A DNA stretch of 64,000 bases from Bacteroidaceae bacterium (GTDB lineage Bacteria; Bacteroidota; Bacteroidia; Bacteroidales; Bacteroidaceae), in assembly GCA_017416805.1 (NCBI GenBank), contig JAFQBB010000036.1, forward strand, positions 62,001-126,000. The letters are read 5' to 3'. Below the pieces are notes generated by a model. The model searched no databases. It was given only the letters and a program-made list of their open reading frames with translations, and had not been told where the DNA came from. The position numbers were made by a program, and so were the translations under genes. The stretch's first letter is position 1. Each line of letters starts with the position of its first letter. Below, one piece after another: positions 54,480 through 63,334 of the stretch.

Positions 54480-56834
54480 ATGAAAAGAACATTTTCCCTC
54501 CTGCTGGCTTTGGCCGGCACATTGGGCCTGAGCGCCCAACAGACATACGAGTTGACCGAACCGGCCACTCCGAAGCAGATACATACCGGACATTTGAAAC
54601 TGGGTGGCACTGCCCCCGACGGACGACGTATGGAAGTGAACAGTTTCTATGTGACCGAAAACGGACGCCCCATGATACCCGTTACCGGTGAGTTCCATTA
54701 CAGCCGTTTCCCTCGTGCACAATGGGAAGAGTCGGTGTTAAAGATGAAAGCAGGTGGATTGACGGTTATCCCCGTTTATGTGTTTTGGAATATGCACGAA
54801 GAGGAAGAGGGACGCTTCCGTTGGGATGATAACCTCGACCTTCGCCATTTTGTAGAACTGTGCAAGAAGCATGGGATGAACGTCATTGTGCGTGTAGGTC
54901 CCTTCTGCCACGGCGAGATACGCAACGGAGGACTGCCCGACTGGCTCTTTGCCAAGCCCCTTGACGTGCGCTCTAACGATGCCGACTATCTGAAGTATGT
55001 AGAGCGCCTATATGGTGAGATAGGCCGTCAATTGAGCGGATTGTACTATAAAGACGGAGGCCCTATCATCGGCATACAGATTGAAAACGAGCACCAGCAT
55101 AGTGCCGCTCCTTGGGCCATCAACTATCCGGGCGAGGCTCCCGACCACACCAGTGCCACCTACGACAAGGCGATCACTATGGTGGGTGTGAGCGAGCAGA
55201 ATCAGGAAATCAAGACATCGGAATTGGGCGAACAACACATGCTCACCCTCAAGCGCATGGCTGAAAAGGCTGGCATGATTACTCCGCTCTACACCGCCAC
55301 AGGTTGGGGCAATGCGGCCATCATTGGCAACGAGGCCATCCCCGTTACGGCCGCATATACCTACCCCTTCTGGGCAAAACCTTCGATGTCTCCCTTCTGC
55401 TTGTTCAAAGATATCCAGCACGAGCCTGACTATTCACCCGTGCGCTACAACACTGACTTATACCCATCGTTTTGTGCCGAGATGGGTGTAGGCATACAGA
55501 TGATTTACGAAAGCCGACCCGTGATTGATGCCCGTGCAGCCGAAGCACTGATGGTGCGCACCCTTGGTTCGGGAGCCAATTGCATCGGTTACTACATGTA
55601 TCACGGTGGCTCCAATCCTCGACGCATCGGTGGTGGTTTCTTTGCCGACGAACCGATGGGTATCCCCAAGATTAACTACGACTACCAAGCCCCTATCGGA
55701 GAGTTCGGACGCGTACGCGATTCCTATAACTACCTGCGCATCCTGCACACCTTCATCCACAACTTCGGTCACCAGCTGGCTCCGATGGAAACCGTTCTTC
55801 CCGAAGGCTATCGCGCCATCAAGCCTGCCAATCGTGAGACATTGCGTTTCTCTGCACGCATGAAGGAGGGCAGCGGATTCCTCTTCATGACCAATTTCCA
55901 GGATCATGACACGGCACGCATCGACCAGAAGGATTTGCAAATCAAACTGAACTTGAAGAGTGAGACGCTGACTATCCCAGCCAACGGCACCTTCACGCTG
56001 AAGAAAGACGCCAGTGCCATCCTGCCCTTCAACTTCGATATGGAGGGCGCACGGTTGAAATATGCCACAGCCCAGCTCTTGGCCAAGTTGGATGACGATG
56101 GCCGCACGCACTACATCTTCTTTGCCCCCGACGGATTTACGCCCGAATACATCTTTGAAAAGGGCTCTGTCAAAGGTGGCAAAGTGCGCTTCACTCCCAC
56201 TCCCGGCACCAAGAGCACCTTCCGCCTGACAACAGCTACGGGCGAAAAACTGATGGTCACTACCCTCACCCGCCAACAGGCACTGAATACCCTTCAACTG
56301 GAGGACGGACGCCTGCTCATCACTGATGCCACCGTGTTGCCAGAGAAGGAGAAAGTGACCTTCCTCAGCGTGAACAACCCCTCAGTGAATTACATCCTCT
56401 ACCCCTCGAAGCAGGGATGGAAGACTCAAACGGTAAGTGTGGAACCCGTCACTCCGAAGGTCGAGTGGAAACAGGTGAACAGCCAGCGCATCACTGTGCG
56501 TCCCGAGCAACCTGTTTTGCCTCAAGTGAACGACTATTTCCTCAATATCGACTACACGGGCGATGTGGCTATGGCCTTCATGGGAGGCGACATCGTGCTC
56601 GACCACTTCTGGTATGGTGCTCCGTGGAGCATTGGCCTAAAGCGTTTCACGGACGATTTGGAGAAGCACGGAGAGATGACCTTCTACTTCCGTCCGCTCA
56701 AGAAGGACGCACCCTTCATCAAAATGGGTGGCGTACCCGAATCAGCTTTCCCCGACTTCACCCATCAATCCAGTGTGCTCATCATCAACAAAGTTGAATT
56801 GTTGCCCGAGTACCGGATGAATATAGAGTTGTAG
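54480..56834 (+). CDS. GH35 beta-galactosidase, exported
   Basis: 784 residues from the ATG giving MKRTFSLLLAL; the 25 codons upstream are an inverted repeat and poly-A region, so the later start, with a signal peptide cleaved near LSAQ, is chosen. GH35 motifs: GEFHYSRFPRAQWEESVLKM, YVFWNMHEEEEG, GPFCHGEIRNGG, acid/base in GIQIENEHQH (~205) and nucleophile in SFCAEMGVG (~340). C-terminal beta domains follow. It removes terminal beta-galactose and completes the galactoside locus. Confidence 0.93.
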   Translation: MKRTFSLLLALAGTLGLSAQQTYELTEPATPKQIHTGHLKLGGTAPDGRRMEVNSFYVTENGRPMIPVTGEFHYSRFPRAQWEESVLKMKAGGLTVIPVYVFWNMHEEEEGRFRWDDNLDLRHFVELCKKHGMNVIVRVGPFCHGEIRNGGLPDWLFAKPLDVRSNDADYLKYVERLYGEIGRQLSGLYYKDGGPIIGIQIENEHQHSAAPWAINYPGEAPDHTSATYDKAITMVGVSEQNQEIKTSELGEQHMLTLKRMAEKAGMITPLYTATGWGNAAIIGNEAIPVTAAYTYPFWAKPSMSPFCLFKDIQHEPDYSPVRYNTDLYPSFCAEMGVGIQMIYESRPVIDARAAEALMVRTLGSGANCIGYYMYHGGSNPRRIGGGFFADEPMGIPKINYDYQAPIGEFGRVRDSYNYLRILHTFIHNFGHQLAPMETVLPEGYRAIKPANRETLRFSARMKEGSGFLFMTNFQDHDTARIDQKDLQIKLNLKSETLTIPANGTFTLKKDASAILPFNFDMEGARLKYATAQLLAKLDDDGRTHYIFFAPDGFTPEYIFEKGSVKGGKVRFTPTPGTKSTFRLTTATGEKLMVTTLTRQQALNTLQLEDGRLLITDATVLPEKEKVTFLSVNNPSVNYILYPSKQGWKTQTVSVEPVTPKVEWKQVNSQRITVRPEQPVLPQVNDYFLNIDYTGDVAMAFMGGDIVLDHFWYGAPWSIGLKRFTDDLEKHGEMTFYFRPLKKDAPFIKMGGVPESAFPDFTHQSSVLIINKVELLPEYRMNIEL

Positions 56835-56876
56835 AAAGAGTAAACGTTAATGAGGTTGTGTCATAATTAACTTTTT

Positions 56877-56990
56877 AGACGCAGATGACGCGGATGACGC
56901 GGATTTTTCTTGATTATTATACCCTATAGGTTATAATTTATTTGCGAAGTTTCCTTGAGCAAAGCGAAAAATCCGCGTCATCCGCGTCTA
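56877..56990. repeat. 9-bp word hairpin (GCGGATGAC) between convergent genes
   Basis: The left arm (56877-56909) has GATGACGCGGATGACGCGGA and the right arm (56966-56990) its inverse, including AAAAATCCGCGTCATCCGCG. Between the ends of GH35 and PAP2 it probably serves as terminator for both. Confidence 0.75.
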
Positions 56991-57054
56991 AAGAATGAAA
57001 AGAAAGCATTTTGACACATTCCCTTTTTAATCTTGCAAGTATTTTTTTGAGTAT

Positions 57055-57837
57055 TCAGAAACGGATACAAAGGCTCATTCCCACCTCCTCTCCTGAACAA
57101 TAGGGACTTCCCGTCACTATGGTCTGTTTGTTACATTCTGCATTCTTGAAACACTTGGGGTATAGCCAATAAGCTAGTTTGGTACTCATTATTCCCACAC
57201 AAGCTCCGGCCACTACATCGTTGATATAGTGTCTGTTATTGTATATCCTCAGGTATCCTGTTGTTGCTGCAGCAGCATAGCCGATGTAGCCAATCCAAGG
57301 AGCGGTTTCCTTGTACTCCTCGTACAGATATTGCGCTCCCATAAAAGCCGTAGCCGTATGGCCGGAGGGAAAAGAGTTGCGCGAGTTGCTGTCCGGCCTT
57401 TTCTCCTTGAATGTCGATTTCATGGAGTAAGTCACACCACCCTGTATAGCCCAAGCCATGGCAAGAATGATAGTCCGGTCCTTGAAAGAGTGCTTTCCTT
57501 CCACACCAAACAAGTTCAGTCCATATACTGCTAATACAGGAGAGTATTGTATGTAGTCGTCGGCTTTGAACTTCTTCCCTCCTTTGGCGGAAAGCATATC
57601 CTGTACTTTTCCACGTTGTTCCTTTAGCCAATCGTTATCAACAAACATGGCCGATGCTGCTACCAAAGCCGAAGGAAACAAAATTTCTGTCAGTTCCAAC
57701 TCATGTAAATGACTTTCAAACGAAGTTTCATACAAACTGTCTCTTACCGTTTGTTGTGCTTGCATGGGGGTAACAAAACCACCATGCAGGAGACATATTG
57801 CCAATATGCCTCCTTTCCAAATAGAAGAATTCTTCAT
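57055..57837 (-). CDS. PAP2-family phosphatase, exported
   Basis: 260 residues with a signal peptide (cleaved near MQAQ, ~28). The phosphatase signature is complete: KEKRPD (~143), PSGHT (~155) and GYLRIYNNRHYINDVVAG (~200). PAP2 enzymes in Bacteroidota dephosphorylate lipids such as lipid A, undecaprenyl pyrophosphate or phosphatidic acid; which is unclear here. Upstream lies a 300-bp structured region that could be its leader. Confidence 0.9.
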   Translation of the reverse strand: MKNSSIWKGGILAICLLHGGFVTPMQAQQTVRDSLYETSFESHLHELELTEILFPSALVAASAMFVDNDWLKEQRGKVQDMLSAKGGKKFKADDYIQYSPVLAVYGLNLFGVEGKHSFKDRTIILAMAWAIQGGVTYSMKSTFKEKRPDSNSRNSFPSGHTATAFMGAQYLYEEYKETAPWIGYIGYAAAATTGYLRIYNNRHYINDVVAGACVGIMSTKLAYWLYPKCFKNAECNKQTIVTGSPYCSGEEVGMSLCIRF

Positions 57838-57875
57838 CTACGCTTTCTGTTGTGCGCGGACTATGCTTCGATAAT

Positions 57876-57977
57876 ACGTGTCAGGCCAAATACCCTGAAG
57901 AGTTGAAAAGATAAAAAAAGCGTAGGCTTCACTTATCATGCTCTTGGGTACTTGGCCTGACCCGTACAAACGATAAG
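57876..57977. repeat. Imperfect inverted repeat upstream of PAP2
   Basis: GTCAGGCCAAATACCC on the left and GGGTACTTGGCCTGAC on the right are inverse copies with one mismatch, flanked by further pairing, with a ~45-base loop. The right arm also belongs to the larger hairpin 57938-58056, so the two structures exclude each other. Confidence 0.75.
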
Positions 57978-58150
57978 TTCCGCCTACGCAAAGCGCAGGC
58001 GTTCACCGAACTTATTCGTGTTTGTACATCATCTAACGGCCAAGTTTTCAGAGCATACCGAATAATAGTAAACGCTATTTAATATTATATTTTATTGTTT
58101 GTCCTTTTTTTTTATATTTCTTGTCTGATTGTTTTTATGCTTTTTGGTTT
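57913..58150 (-). ncRNA. Candidate structured RNA (6S-like rod or PAP2 leader)
   Basis: Read on the minus strand from a -7 box, the RNA folds as a nested rod: ATGCTCT/AGAGCAT, CTTGGCC/GGCCAAG, GTACAAAC/GTTTGTAC, ATAAGTTC/GAACTTAT and CGCCT/AGGCG, with internal loops. It ends near GCCTACGC followed by seven T (57927-57913). The long rod with internal loops resembles 6S RNA architecture, but I cannot assign a family. GCCTACGC can also pair with the apical GCGTAGGC, which would form a terminator, so it might be an attenuating leader of PAP2. No protein-coding sequence is seen in the 57838-58330 gap. Confidence 0.55.
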
Positions 58151-58157
58151 CAGTTTG

Positions 58158-58165
58158 CAAAATTA
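58158..58165 (-). promoter_or_regulatory. -7 box (TAATTTTG) upstream of the structured RNA
   Basis: TAATTTTG on the minus strand, roughly 100 bases before the hairpin. Confidence 0.5.
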
Positions 58166-58330
58166 GATAAAAAAAAGCATATAACAGCCGAATATGACAT
58201 GTATAAAAGTCTATAAAACTGTTTTAAAATAGAAATGATGCTTTTTTTACTTGCGAGAGTTGATTGGAAAGTCCGAGATTATCCTGTTTTATTCGTTGAA
58301 AATAATTCGTATGAGTTTTTTTATTTGGGC

Positions 58331-58373
58331 GAAAAAAAACAGAAGAAACTATAATGTGTTAGTATCTTCTGTT
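58331..58373 (-). terminator. Rho-independent terminator after the SIMPL gene
   Basis: On the minus strand AACAGAAGATACTA pairs with TAGTTTCTTCTGTT, followed by a run of T. Confidence 0.85.
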
Positions 58374-58402
58374 CTTGTCGTTGTTCTTCTGTCCAGGGAA
58401 AT

Positions 58403-59104
58403 CTAATCCTCCAAATAATAATCAATGGTAGTCACTACACGCACCTTCTTGATATAAGGTGTATTGCTATCGCGGTCGGTGATACTGAATTGCCCCTGAT
58501 AAGCGCGCTTGATTTTGCCCAACTCACTATCCGAATCTGAAGCAAATTTCTCGGCAGCTGCGCGTGCATTTTTCGTGGCCTCCTCTATCATTTGTGGTTT
58601 TATGCGGTTCAGGTCGGTGTAGTCATATTGCACATTGTATCGATAGTCACCACCAGTGATGGCAATGCCTTGTTTCAAAAGTTCGCCTTGCTCACTGATA
58701 AGGCGGCGTACGAGATCGACCTGTGTGGATGTAACGGTAATGACGGCCGTCACATTGTACCGATATCCCGTCTGATTATTGCTATAGCGTTCAGCTTCAA
58801 GATCGATTATGTCAGGTGCATTTACGGTAATCTCTTCTTCTGTAATTCCTTTTTGCTTGAGGAAGTTGACTATAGCCGTATTCGTGTTGTTTATCTGATT
58901 GTACAGAGTTGGCAAATCATTACCCAGCACTTTGTACATTAAAGGCCAAGTCACTTTGTTCGCAGGAATCTCAATTTCCGCCAATCCTTTTACGTTAACT
59001 ACCCGGTCACGGTTGGCAAAGCCGTCCAACCCGTTTCCTACAAATTTGCCCATCAGCAACAATCCGCATGCAATGATTAAGGCTTCCCATTTCCAGTTTC
59101 TCAT
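58403..59104 (-). CDS. SIMPL-domain (DUF541) protein
   Basis: 233 residues. One N-terminal hydrophobic helix (residues ~7-24) acts as anchor or uncleaved signal, followed by the SIMPL fold: VVNVKGLAEIEIPANKVTWPL, a helical region, then YRYNVTAVITVTST and ATKNARAAAEKFASDSDSELG. Family members occur in the periplasm and are linked loosely to oxidative stress and membrane complexes; the exact role is unknown. Single gene with a strong terminator. Confidence 0.85.
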   Translation of the reverse strand: MRNWKWEALIIACGLLLMGKFVGNGLDGFANRDRVVNVKGLAEIEIPANKVTWPLMYKVLGNDLPTLYNQINNTNTAIVNFLKQKGITEEEITVNAPDIIDLEAERYSNNQTGYRYNVTAVITVTSTQVDLVRRLISEQGELLKQGIAITGGDYRYNVQYDYTDLNRIKPQMIEEATKNARAAAEKFASDSDSELGKIKRAYQGQFSITDRDSNTPYIKKVRVVTTIDYYLED

Positions 59105-59310
59105 AAGTTTATATTGTTTGTTTTGTAATATTGTTTGATGTCTATTTCAGACAGAAAAACAAATGACAGAAGAAAATGCTCATCTGATGCATCCTGTTCT
59201 TAAGTCTGAAAGATTCGTATTTTACACGTTACATACTCCTTAATGTGAGGTGTAAATAATAAATTGGTGCGAAGATACGAATTTATATGAAACAAACCGA
59301 AAATATTCTG

Positions 59311-59318
59311 TACTTTTG
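59311..59318 (+). promoter_or_regulatory. -7 box (TACTTTTG) for the SF1 helicase gene
   Basis: TACTTTTG, 26 bases before the chosen ATG. Confidence 0.6.
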
Positions 59319-59344
59319 CACATCAAAACAGAAAATGGAACTCA

Positions 59345-61243
59345 ATGAAGAATTCTTCCATCCATACATCATCGGCCATCACCTTGTTGCAACGACAAGA
59401 AATGTTGCTACGCATGGAGTACGAGTACGAAAAAGAGACTTTTCGCCAACAAACCGAAGCTATGGGCATTGGGCGCAAGGTGAAACGGGGTATGTGTTGG
59501 TATCCGCTATCAGTAGGTAGGAGCTATTACAATTCGCTGAACCAGTTGGTAGTTGAAGTTGAGCGCCGTGAAGACAAGGAAATCGAACATGTGTTTGAGT
59601 TTGGTCGGCCTGTTTGTTTTTTTACGCAGGATGCTTCAGAAAAGTTACATTACTTTAATTTTACGGCAACGGTCAGCTACGTAGATGAAGACCGCATGGT
59701 CGTGGTCCTTCCCAGTGTTGCTGCACTTACCGATGTGGAAAATGCAGAACACCTTGGTGTGCAACTTTATTTTGACGAAACCACTTATCGGCTGATGTTT
59801 GAAGCTATCAGTCAAGTAATCAAGGCTAAAGGAAACCGCTTGGCCGAGTTGCGCGACATCTTTCATGGTTCGCAAAAGAGTTCCTCATTCAGTTTTGCTC
59901 CTACCCGATTCCCCTGGTTGAATCCATCGCAAGAGGAGGCCGTAAATAAAGTCATGCACGCTAAGGACGTAGCAGTTGTACATGGCCCTCCGGGGACGGG
60001 AAAGACTACAACCTTGGTAGAAGCCATTTATGAGACATTGCACCGCGAAAATCAAGTTCTTGTGTGTGCTCAAAGCAATATGGCCGTAGATTGGATCAGT
60101 GAAAAGCTTGTGGATAGAGGGGTACCTGTATTGCGTATAGGTAATCCTACACGGGTAAATGATAAAATGTTGTCGTTTACCTACGAACGCAGGTTTGAAA
60201 GCCATCCTGACTATCCGCAATTGTGGAGCATACGCAAGGCAATTCGTGAATTGCACGGACAGAGTCGAAAAGGTAGTAATCGTGAAAGCATACGCCAGAA
60301 AATCAACTCTCTGAAAGACCGTGCTACCGAATTGGAGATACGAATCAACGAAGCCTTGTTCAGTGAAGCACGCGTCATAGCCTGTACTTTGACCGGGACA
60401 GCCAATAGAGTCCTTATGGGCGTAAAGTTTGGCACCCTGTTTATCGATGAAGCCGCACAAGCACTCGAGGCTGCCTGTTGGATAGCCATCCGAAAAGCTG
60501 ATCGTGTAGTGTTGGCCGGCGACCATCAACAACTTCCGCCTACCATCAAATGTGTGGAAGCTATGCGTGGAGGATTGGACGAGACATTGATGCAACACAT
60601 TGTGCACAATAAGCCCGAAACCGTCTCTTTGCTGAAAATGCAATACCGCATGAACGAAGAAATCATGCGTTTCTCCTCCGAATGGTTTTACAAGGGATTG
60701 CTAACTTCGGCCCCCGAGGTGAAATACCGTAGCATACTTGACTATGACACTCCTATCGTGTGGGTAAATACCGAAGGAATGGATTATACCGAAGAGTTTG
60801 TAGGCGAAAGTTTCGGGCGTATAAACAGGCAGGAAGGAGATCTTTGCATCGAACAATTGAAGGCATACATTGAGAAGATAGGCAAGGCGCGTCTGTTGGA
60901 AGAGCGTATAGACTTTGGACTTATATCACCCTACAAGGCTCAGGTGCAATATTTGCGTCGGAAGATTAAGCAAGATGCCTTCTTCAAACCTTTCCATTCA
61001 CTCATAACCATCAATACCGTAGATGGTTTTCAGGGACAAGAAAGGGATGTTATCCTCATCAGCCTGGTGCGTGCTAACGAGGAGGGACAAATAGGATTTC
61101 TCAACGATTTGCGCCGTATGAATGTGGCCATTACCCGTGCCCGTATGAAACTAATCATTTTAGGTGATGCCGCCACACTTACCCGTCACCCTTTTTACAA
61201 GAAACTGTACGAGCATATAGCCAACTTGCAAGAGGAATATTGA
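59345..61243 (+). CDS. SF1 helicase, Upf1/IGHMBP2-like AAA domain protein
   Basis: 632 residues. Superfamily 1B helicases move 5'-3' on single-stranded RNA or DNA. Walker A HGPPGTGKTTT (~213), motif Ia CAQSNMAVDWI, motif II LFIDEAAQALE (~365), motif III AGDHQQLPPT, motif V/VI DGFQGQERDVILISLVR and NVAITRARMKLIILGD. The N-terminal ~190 residues are a beta-barrel-type domain as in IGHMBP2-like proteins. The nucleic-acid target is not known. The ATG at 59335 is in another frame and short. Confidence 0.92.
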   Translation: MKNSSIHTSSAITLLQRQEMLLRMEYEYEKETFRQQTEAMGIGRKVKRGMCWYPLSVGRSYYNSLNQLVVEVERREDKEIEHVFEFGRPVCFFTQDASEKLHYFNFTATVSYVDEDRMVVVLPSVAALTDVENAEHLGVQLYFDETTYRLMFEAISQVIKAKGNRLAELRDIFHGSQKSSSFSFAPTRFPWLNPSQEEAVNKVMHAKDVAVVHGPPGTGKTTTLVEAIYETLHRENQVLVCAQSNMAVDWISEKLVDRGVPVLRIGNPTRVNDKMLSFTYERRFESHPDYPQLWSIRKAIRELHGQSRKGSNRESIRQKINSLKDRATELEIRINEALFSEARVIACTLTGTANRVLMGVKFGTLFIDEAAQALEAACWIAIRKADRVVLAGDHQQLPPTIKCVEAMRGGLDETLMQHIVHNKPETVSLLKMQYRMNEEIMRFSSEWFYKGLLTSAPEVKYRSILDYDTPIVWVNTEGMDYTEEFVGESFGRINRQEGDLCIEQLKAYIEKIGKARLLEERIDFGLISPYKAQVQYLRRKIKQDAFFKPFHSLITINTVDGFQGQERDVILISLVRANEEGQIGFLNDLRRMNVAITRARMKLIILGDAATLTRHPFYKKLYEHIANLQEEY

Positions 61244-61290
61244 TTTAAATCAAGAAATATGTTATATAACATAAAAAAAGGAGGTAAACA

Positions 61291-61321
61291 TTTGCAAGTT
61301 CAATAGAAAGCCGTAACTTTG
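61291..61321 (+). promoter_or_regulatory. Consensus Bacteroidota promoter of a small RNA
   Basis: -33 element TTTG at 61291-61294, 19-bp spacer, -7 element TAACTTTG at 61314-61321. It is the best promoter match in the window and has no gene directly after it. Confidence 0.7.
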
Positions 61322-61327
61322 CATCAA

Positions 61328-61389
61328 GTTTTTCATGGTATTAGATTTAAGGTTAATAAAGGTTGGGTCAAGGCGTTGACCCTTTTTTT
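61328..61389 (+). ncRNA. Candidate ~60-nt small RNA
   Basis: Begins just after the consensus promoter and ends in GGGTCA-AGGCGT-TGACCC (61365-61382) plus seven T, an intrinsic terminator. The body has an ATTTAAGGTTAATAAAGG segment with no coding potential. It could be an independent small RNA, or an attenuated leader of the TauE gene, which however has its own promoter at 61469. Confidence 0.65.
61365..61389 (+). terminator. Intrinsic terminator of the small RNA
   Basis: GGGTCA/TGACCC stem with a 6-base loop and seven T. Confidence 0.85.
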
Positions 61390-61468
61390 GTATCCGTACG
61401 TCAAACAGGCTTTATGCTATTCCCTATTTTAGGATTCGGAGAGGTCTTGAATTCTTGAAAATATTTAG

Positions 61469-61476
61469 TACTTTTG
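61469..61476 (+). promoter_or_regulatory. -7 box (TACTTTTG) for the TauE/SafE gene
   Basis: TACTTTTG, 22 bases before the ATG; TTG at 61447-61449 may be the -33 element at 19-bp spacing. Confidence 0.65.
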
Positions 61477-61498
61477 CACCCGCAAAAAAGGACTCATC

Positions 61499-62224
61499 AT
61501 GTGGACAACCGTTTTTCTTGTTTTTCTCCTCACCATTGTGGCCAGCTTCATCCAGCGGGTCACAGGCTTTGGTTTTGGTATTTTCGTCATGATGTTTTTC
61601 CCTTATATCCTTCCTACGTTTGGCGAGAGCATCACCCTCTCGGGTCTATTGGCTGGCACTACTTCCCTCTTGATTGCCATGCGTAATTGGCGCCATATCC
61701 GTTGGCGGCTGATAGGCAATGTGTTAATCTTCAATGTTATAGCTTCATACATAGCCATTGAATACTTGGCAAGCCTTAGCAATGCGTCCATGAAACGTGT
61801 GTTTGGTGTAGCCCTTATCCTTATTGCTCTTTATTTCCTTTTCTTCGACGGACGTGCGAAAATGTTGGGTCATTCGCGTCCTGCTCAGGCCGGTGTAGGC
61901 ATTGTCAGCGGCATTATGGGTGGCATGTTTGCCATGCCCGGTCCTCCCATCGTGCTCTATTCCATTGGAGTCTTCAGCGACAAGCGCGAATATGTTGCCA
62001 CCCTGCAAGCTTTGTTCTTCACGCTCAACGTCTTCTACACCCTTTTCCGTTTGAAGGTCGGATTCTTTGCCGACTCCACTCTTACCTTTTGGGCTTTCGG
62101 CCTTCTTGGATGCTTCATTGGTGCATGGGTGGGTGCCCGCCTTTTCCGTCTTATCAGCCTTCCTCTGCTGAAGAAAATCGTCTATCTGCTTATGATTGTC
62201 AGTGGTCTTATAGCGGTGGCCTGA
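61499..62224 (+). CDS. TauE/SafE-family anion exporter
   Basis: 241 residues, seven to eight membrane helices in two similar halves (FIQRVTGFGFGIFVMMFFP in the first; GIVSGIMGGMFAMPGPPIVLY in the second), the usual TauE/SafE pattern. The family moves sulfite, sulfoacetate or related small anions across the inner membrane; substrate unknown. It ends directly at the 3' end of the convergent WYL regulator gene. Confidence 0.9.
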   Translation: MWTTVFLVFLLTIVASFIQRVTGFGFGIFVMMFFPYILPTFGESITLSGLLAGTTSLLIAMRNWRHIRWRLIGNVLIFNVIASYIAIEYLASLSNASMKRVFGVALILIALYFLFFDGRAKMLGHSRPAQAGVGIVSGIMGGMFAMPGPPIVLYSIGVFSDKREYVATLQALFFTLNVFYTLFRLKVGFFADSTLTFWAFGLLGCFIGAWVGARLFRLISLPLLKKIVYLLMIVSGLIAVA

Positions 62225-63154
62225 CTAAATAGTAAATACCTCATACCTCTCCAAGGCATCCTGCAACATCTCTTTAATCTTCTTCACCAGCCATTCAGGT
62301 TCGAGTACCTGCAACTGGTTGCTACGGCTCAACACGTGGCTACAGAAGTCGGACGTGGCGTGCATCCTCAGTTCAAAATCAGCATATCCCTCCCCTTCTC
62401 CTATCTCTTGTTGGCTGGCATGTATAGGCAGGTCGCGCACGTAGAAACGTTCGTTGCCGTGTGCTCTGACCACAATCCGTTCAGCCTCCGTATCGCGACT
62501 TAGCAATATGCCGTAATAATCCCTGAACAGTTCCTTGGCACTGAAGTCGGCAGGCAAGTCATACCGTATGTCCGTCAAGGCAATCTCCTTGATGCGGTCG
62601 AAGGAATAGATGCGGAAGTTGTCACCCTCCATGCCATCATCGTGCAACCGGCCGAACACATACCAACGCCTCTTGAACAGCTTGATGCAATATGGTTCCA
62701 ATGTTACCGTCTTCGGTTCTGCATGTCCATATTTCTGATATTCCATACTCAAGCATACCCGTTTCTTCATGCCTTCTATAATCTGCTCCAACCGTGTGCT
62801 TTCCGAGGGGATAGATTCCAATAATATACGGTCTTGCAACGATAGGCTCTCGCTCACCTGATTGCTCACCGACAAGGTGGAGAGCATCCAGTTCTGTACC
62901 GATTCCTCTGCCAGCACCCCTTCGTTGCCTATGTAGTAGCGGTATCCGTCTTGGCGGTCACACTCAATATAGATGCCGAATATGTCCTCAATGGCATCCT
63001 TGTGGCGGTTGAAGGTAGCGCGTGCCAGCTCTACCCCTTCGCTCATTTCCGTGTCGAGCCACTTCTTTTGCAATTCTGCGAAAGAGATTCTGCCCGCCTT
63101 GCGTATAGTGTTCACCAACCAGATGTATTCCTTGAATTTTGCCGATGTTTTCAT
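62225..63154 (-). CDS. WYL-domain transcriptional regulator
   Basis: 309 residues from the ATG giving MKTSAKFKEY; a longer frame to 63193 begins with TTG inside the promoter box, so it is rejected. An N-terminal winged helix (~1-60, ISFAELQKKWLDTEMSEG) precedes the WYL domain (~130-210, KRRWYVFGRLHDD) and a WCX-type C-terminal region. WYL proteins bind nucleic-acid or nucleotide ligands and control defence, repair or metabolism. The target here is unknown; it is convergent with TauE. Confidence 0.88.
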   Translation of the reverse strand: MKTSAKFKEYIWLVNTIRKAGRISFAELQKKWLDTEMSEGVELARATFNRHKDAIEDIFGIYIECDRQDGYRYYIGNEGVLAEESVQNWMLSTLSVSNQVSESLSLQDRILLESIPSESTRLEQIIEGMKKRVCLSMEYQKYGHAEPKTVTLEPYCIKLFKRRWYVFGRLHDDGMEGDNFRIYSFDRIKEIALTDIRYDLPADFSAKELFRDYYGILLSRDTEAERIVVRAHGNERFYVRDLPIHASQQEIGEGEGYADFELRMHATSDFCSHVLSRSNQLQVLEPEWLVKKIKEMLQDALERYEVFTI

Positions 63155-63190
63155 GGGATTTTGTCTTATTATATAATTGTCTGGTAAGTG

Positions 63191-63198
63191 CAAAGGTA
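63191..63198 (-). promoter_or_regulatory. -7 box (TACCTTTG) for the WYL regulator
   Basis: TACCTTTG on the minus strand, about 37 bases before the chosen ATG. Confidence 0.65.
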
Positions 63199-63283
63199 GC
63201 CATTTTCAATGACAGATAGATATTTTATAGGGAAAATATTGAAAAAAGTCAAACCTGTCCCACAATTTGAGACAACACGCAGA

Positions 63284-63291
63284 TAATTTTG
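63284..63291 (+). promoter_or_regulatory. -7 box (TAATTTTG) for the small membrane protein gene
   Basis: TAATTTTG, 44 bases before the start codon; TTTG near 63266 may be a closely spaced -33 element. Confidence 0.5.
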
Positions 63292-63334
63292 CAGAGAAAT
63301 TAATAAAAACATTAACGGTTAAACAATTATAGAC

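Noticed and set aside
55458-56297. 279-codon open frame opposite GH35
   Set aside because: Antisense shadow; the plus strand carries intact GH35 motifs.
59287-59520. 77-codon frame overlapping the start of the SF1 helicase
   Set aside because: It includes the -7 promoter box and overlaps the helicase in another frame without any known domain.
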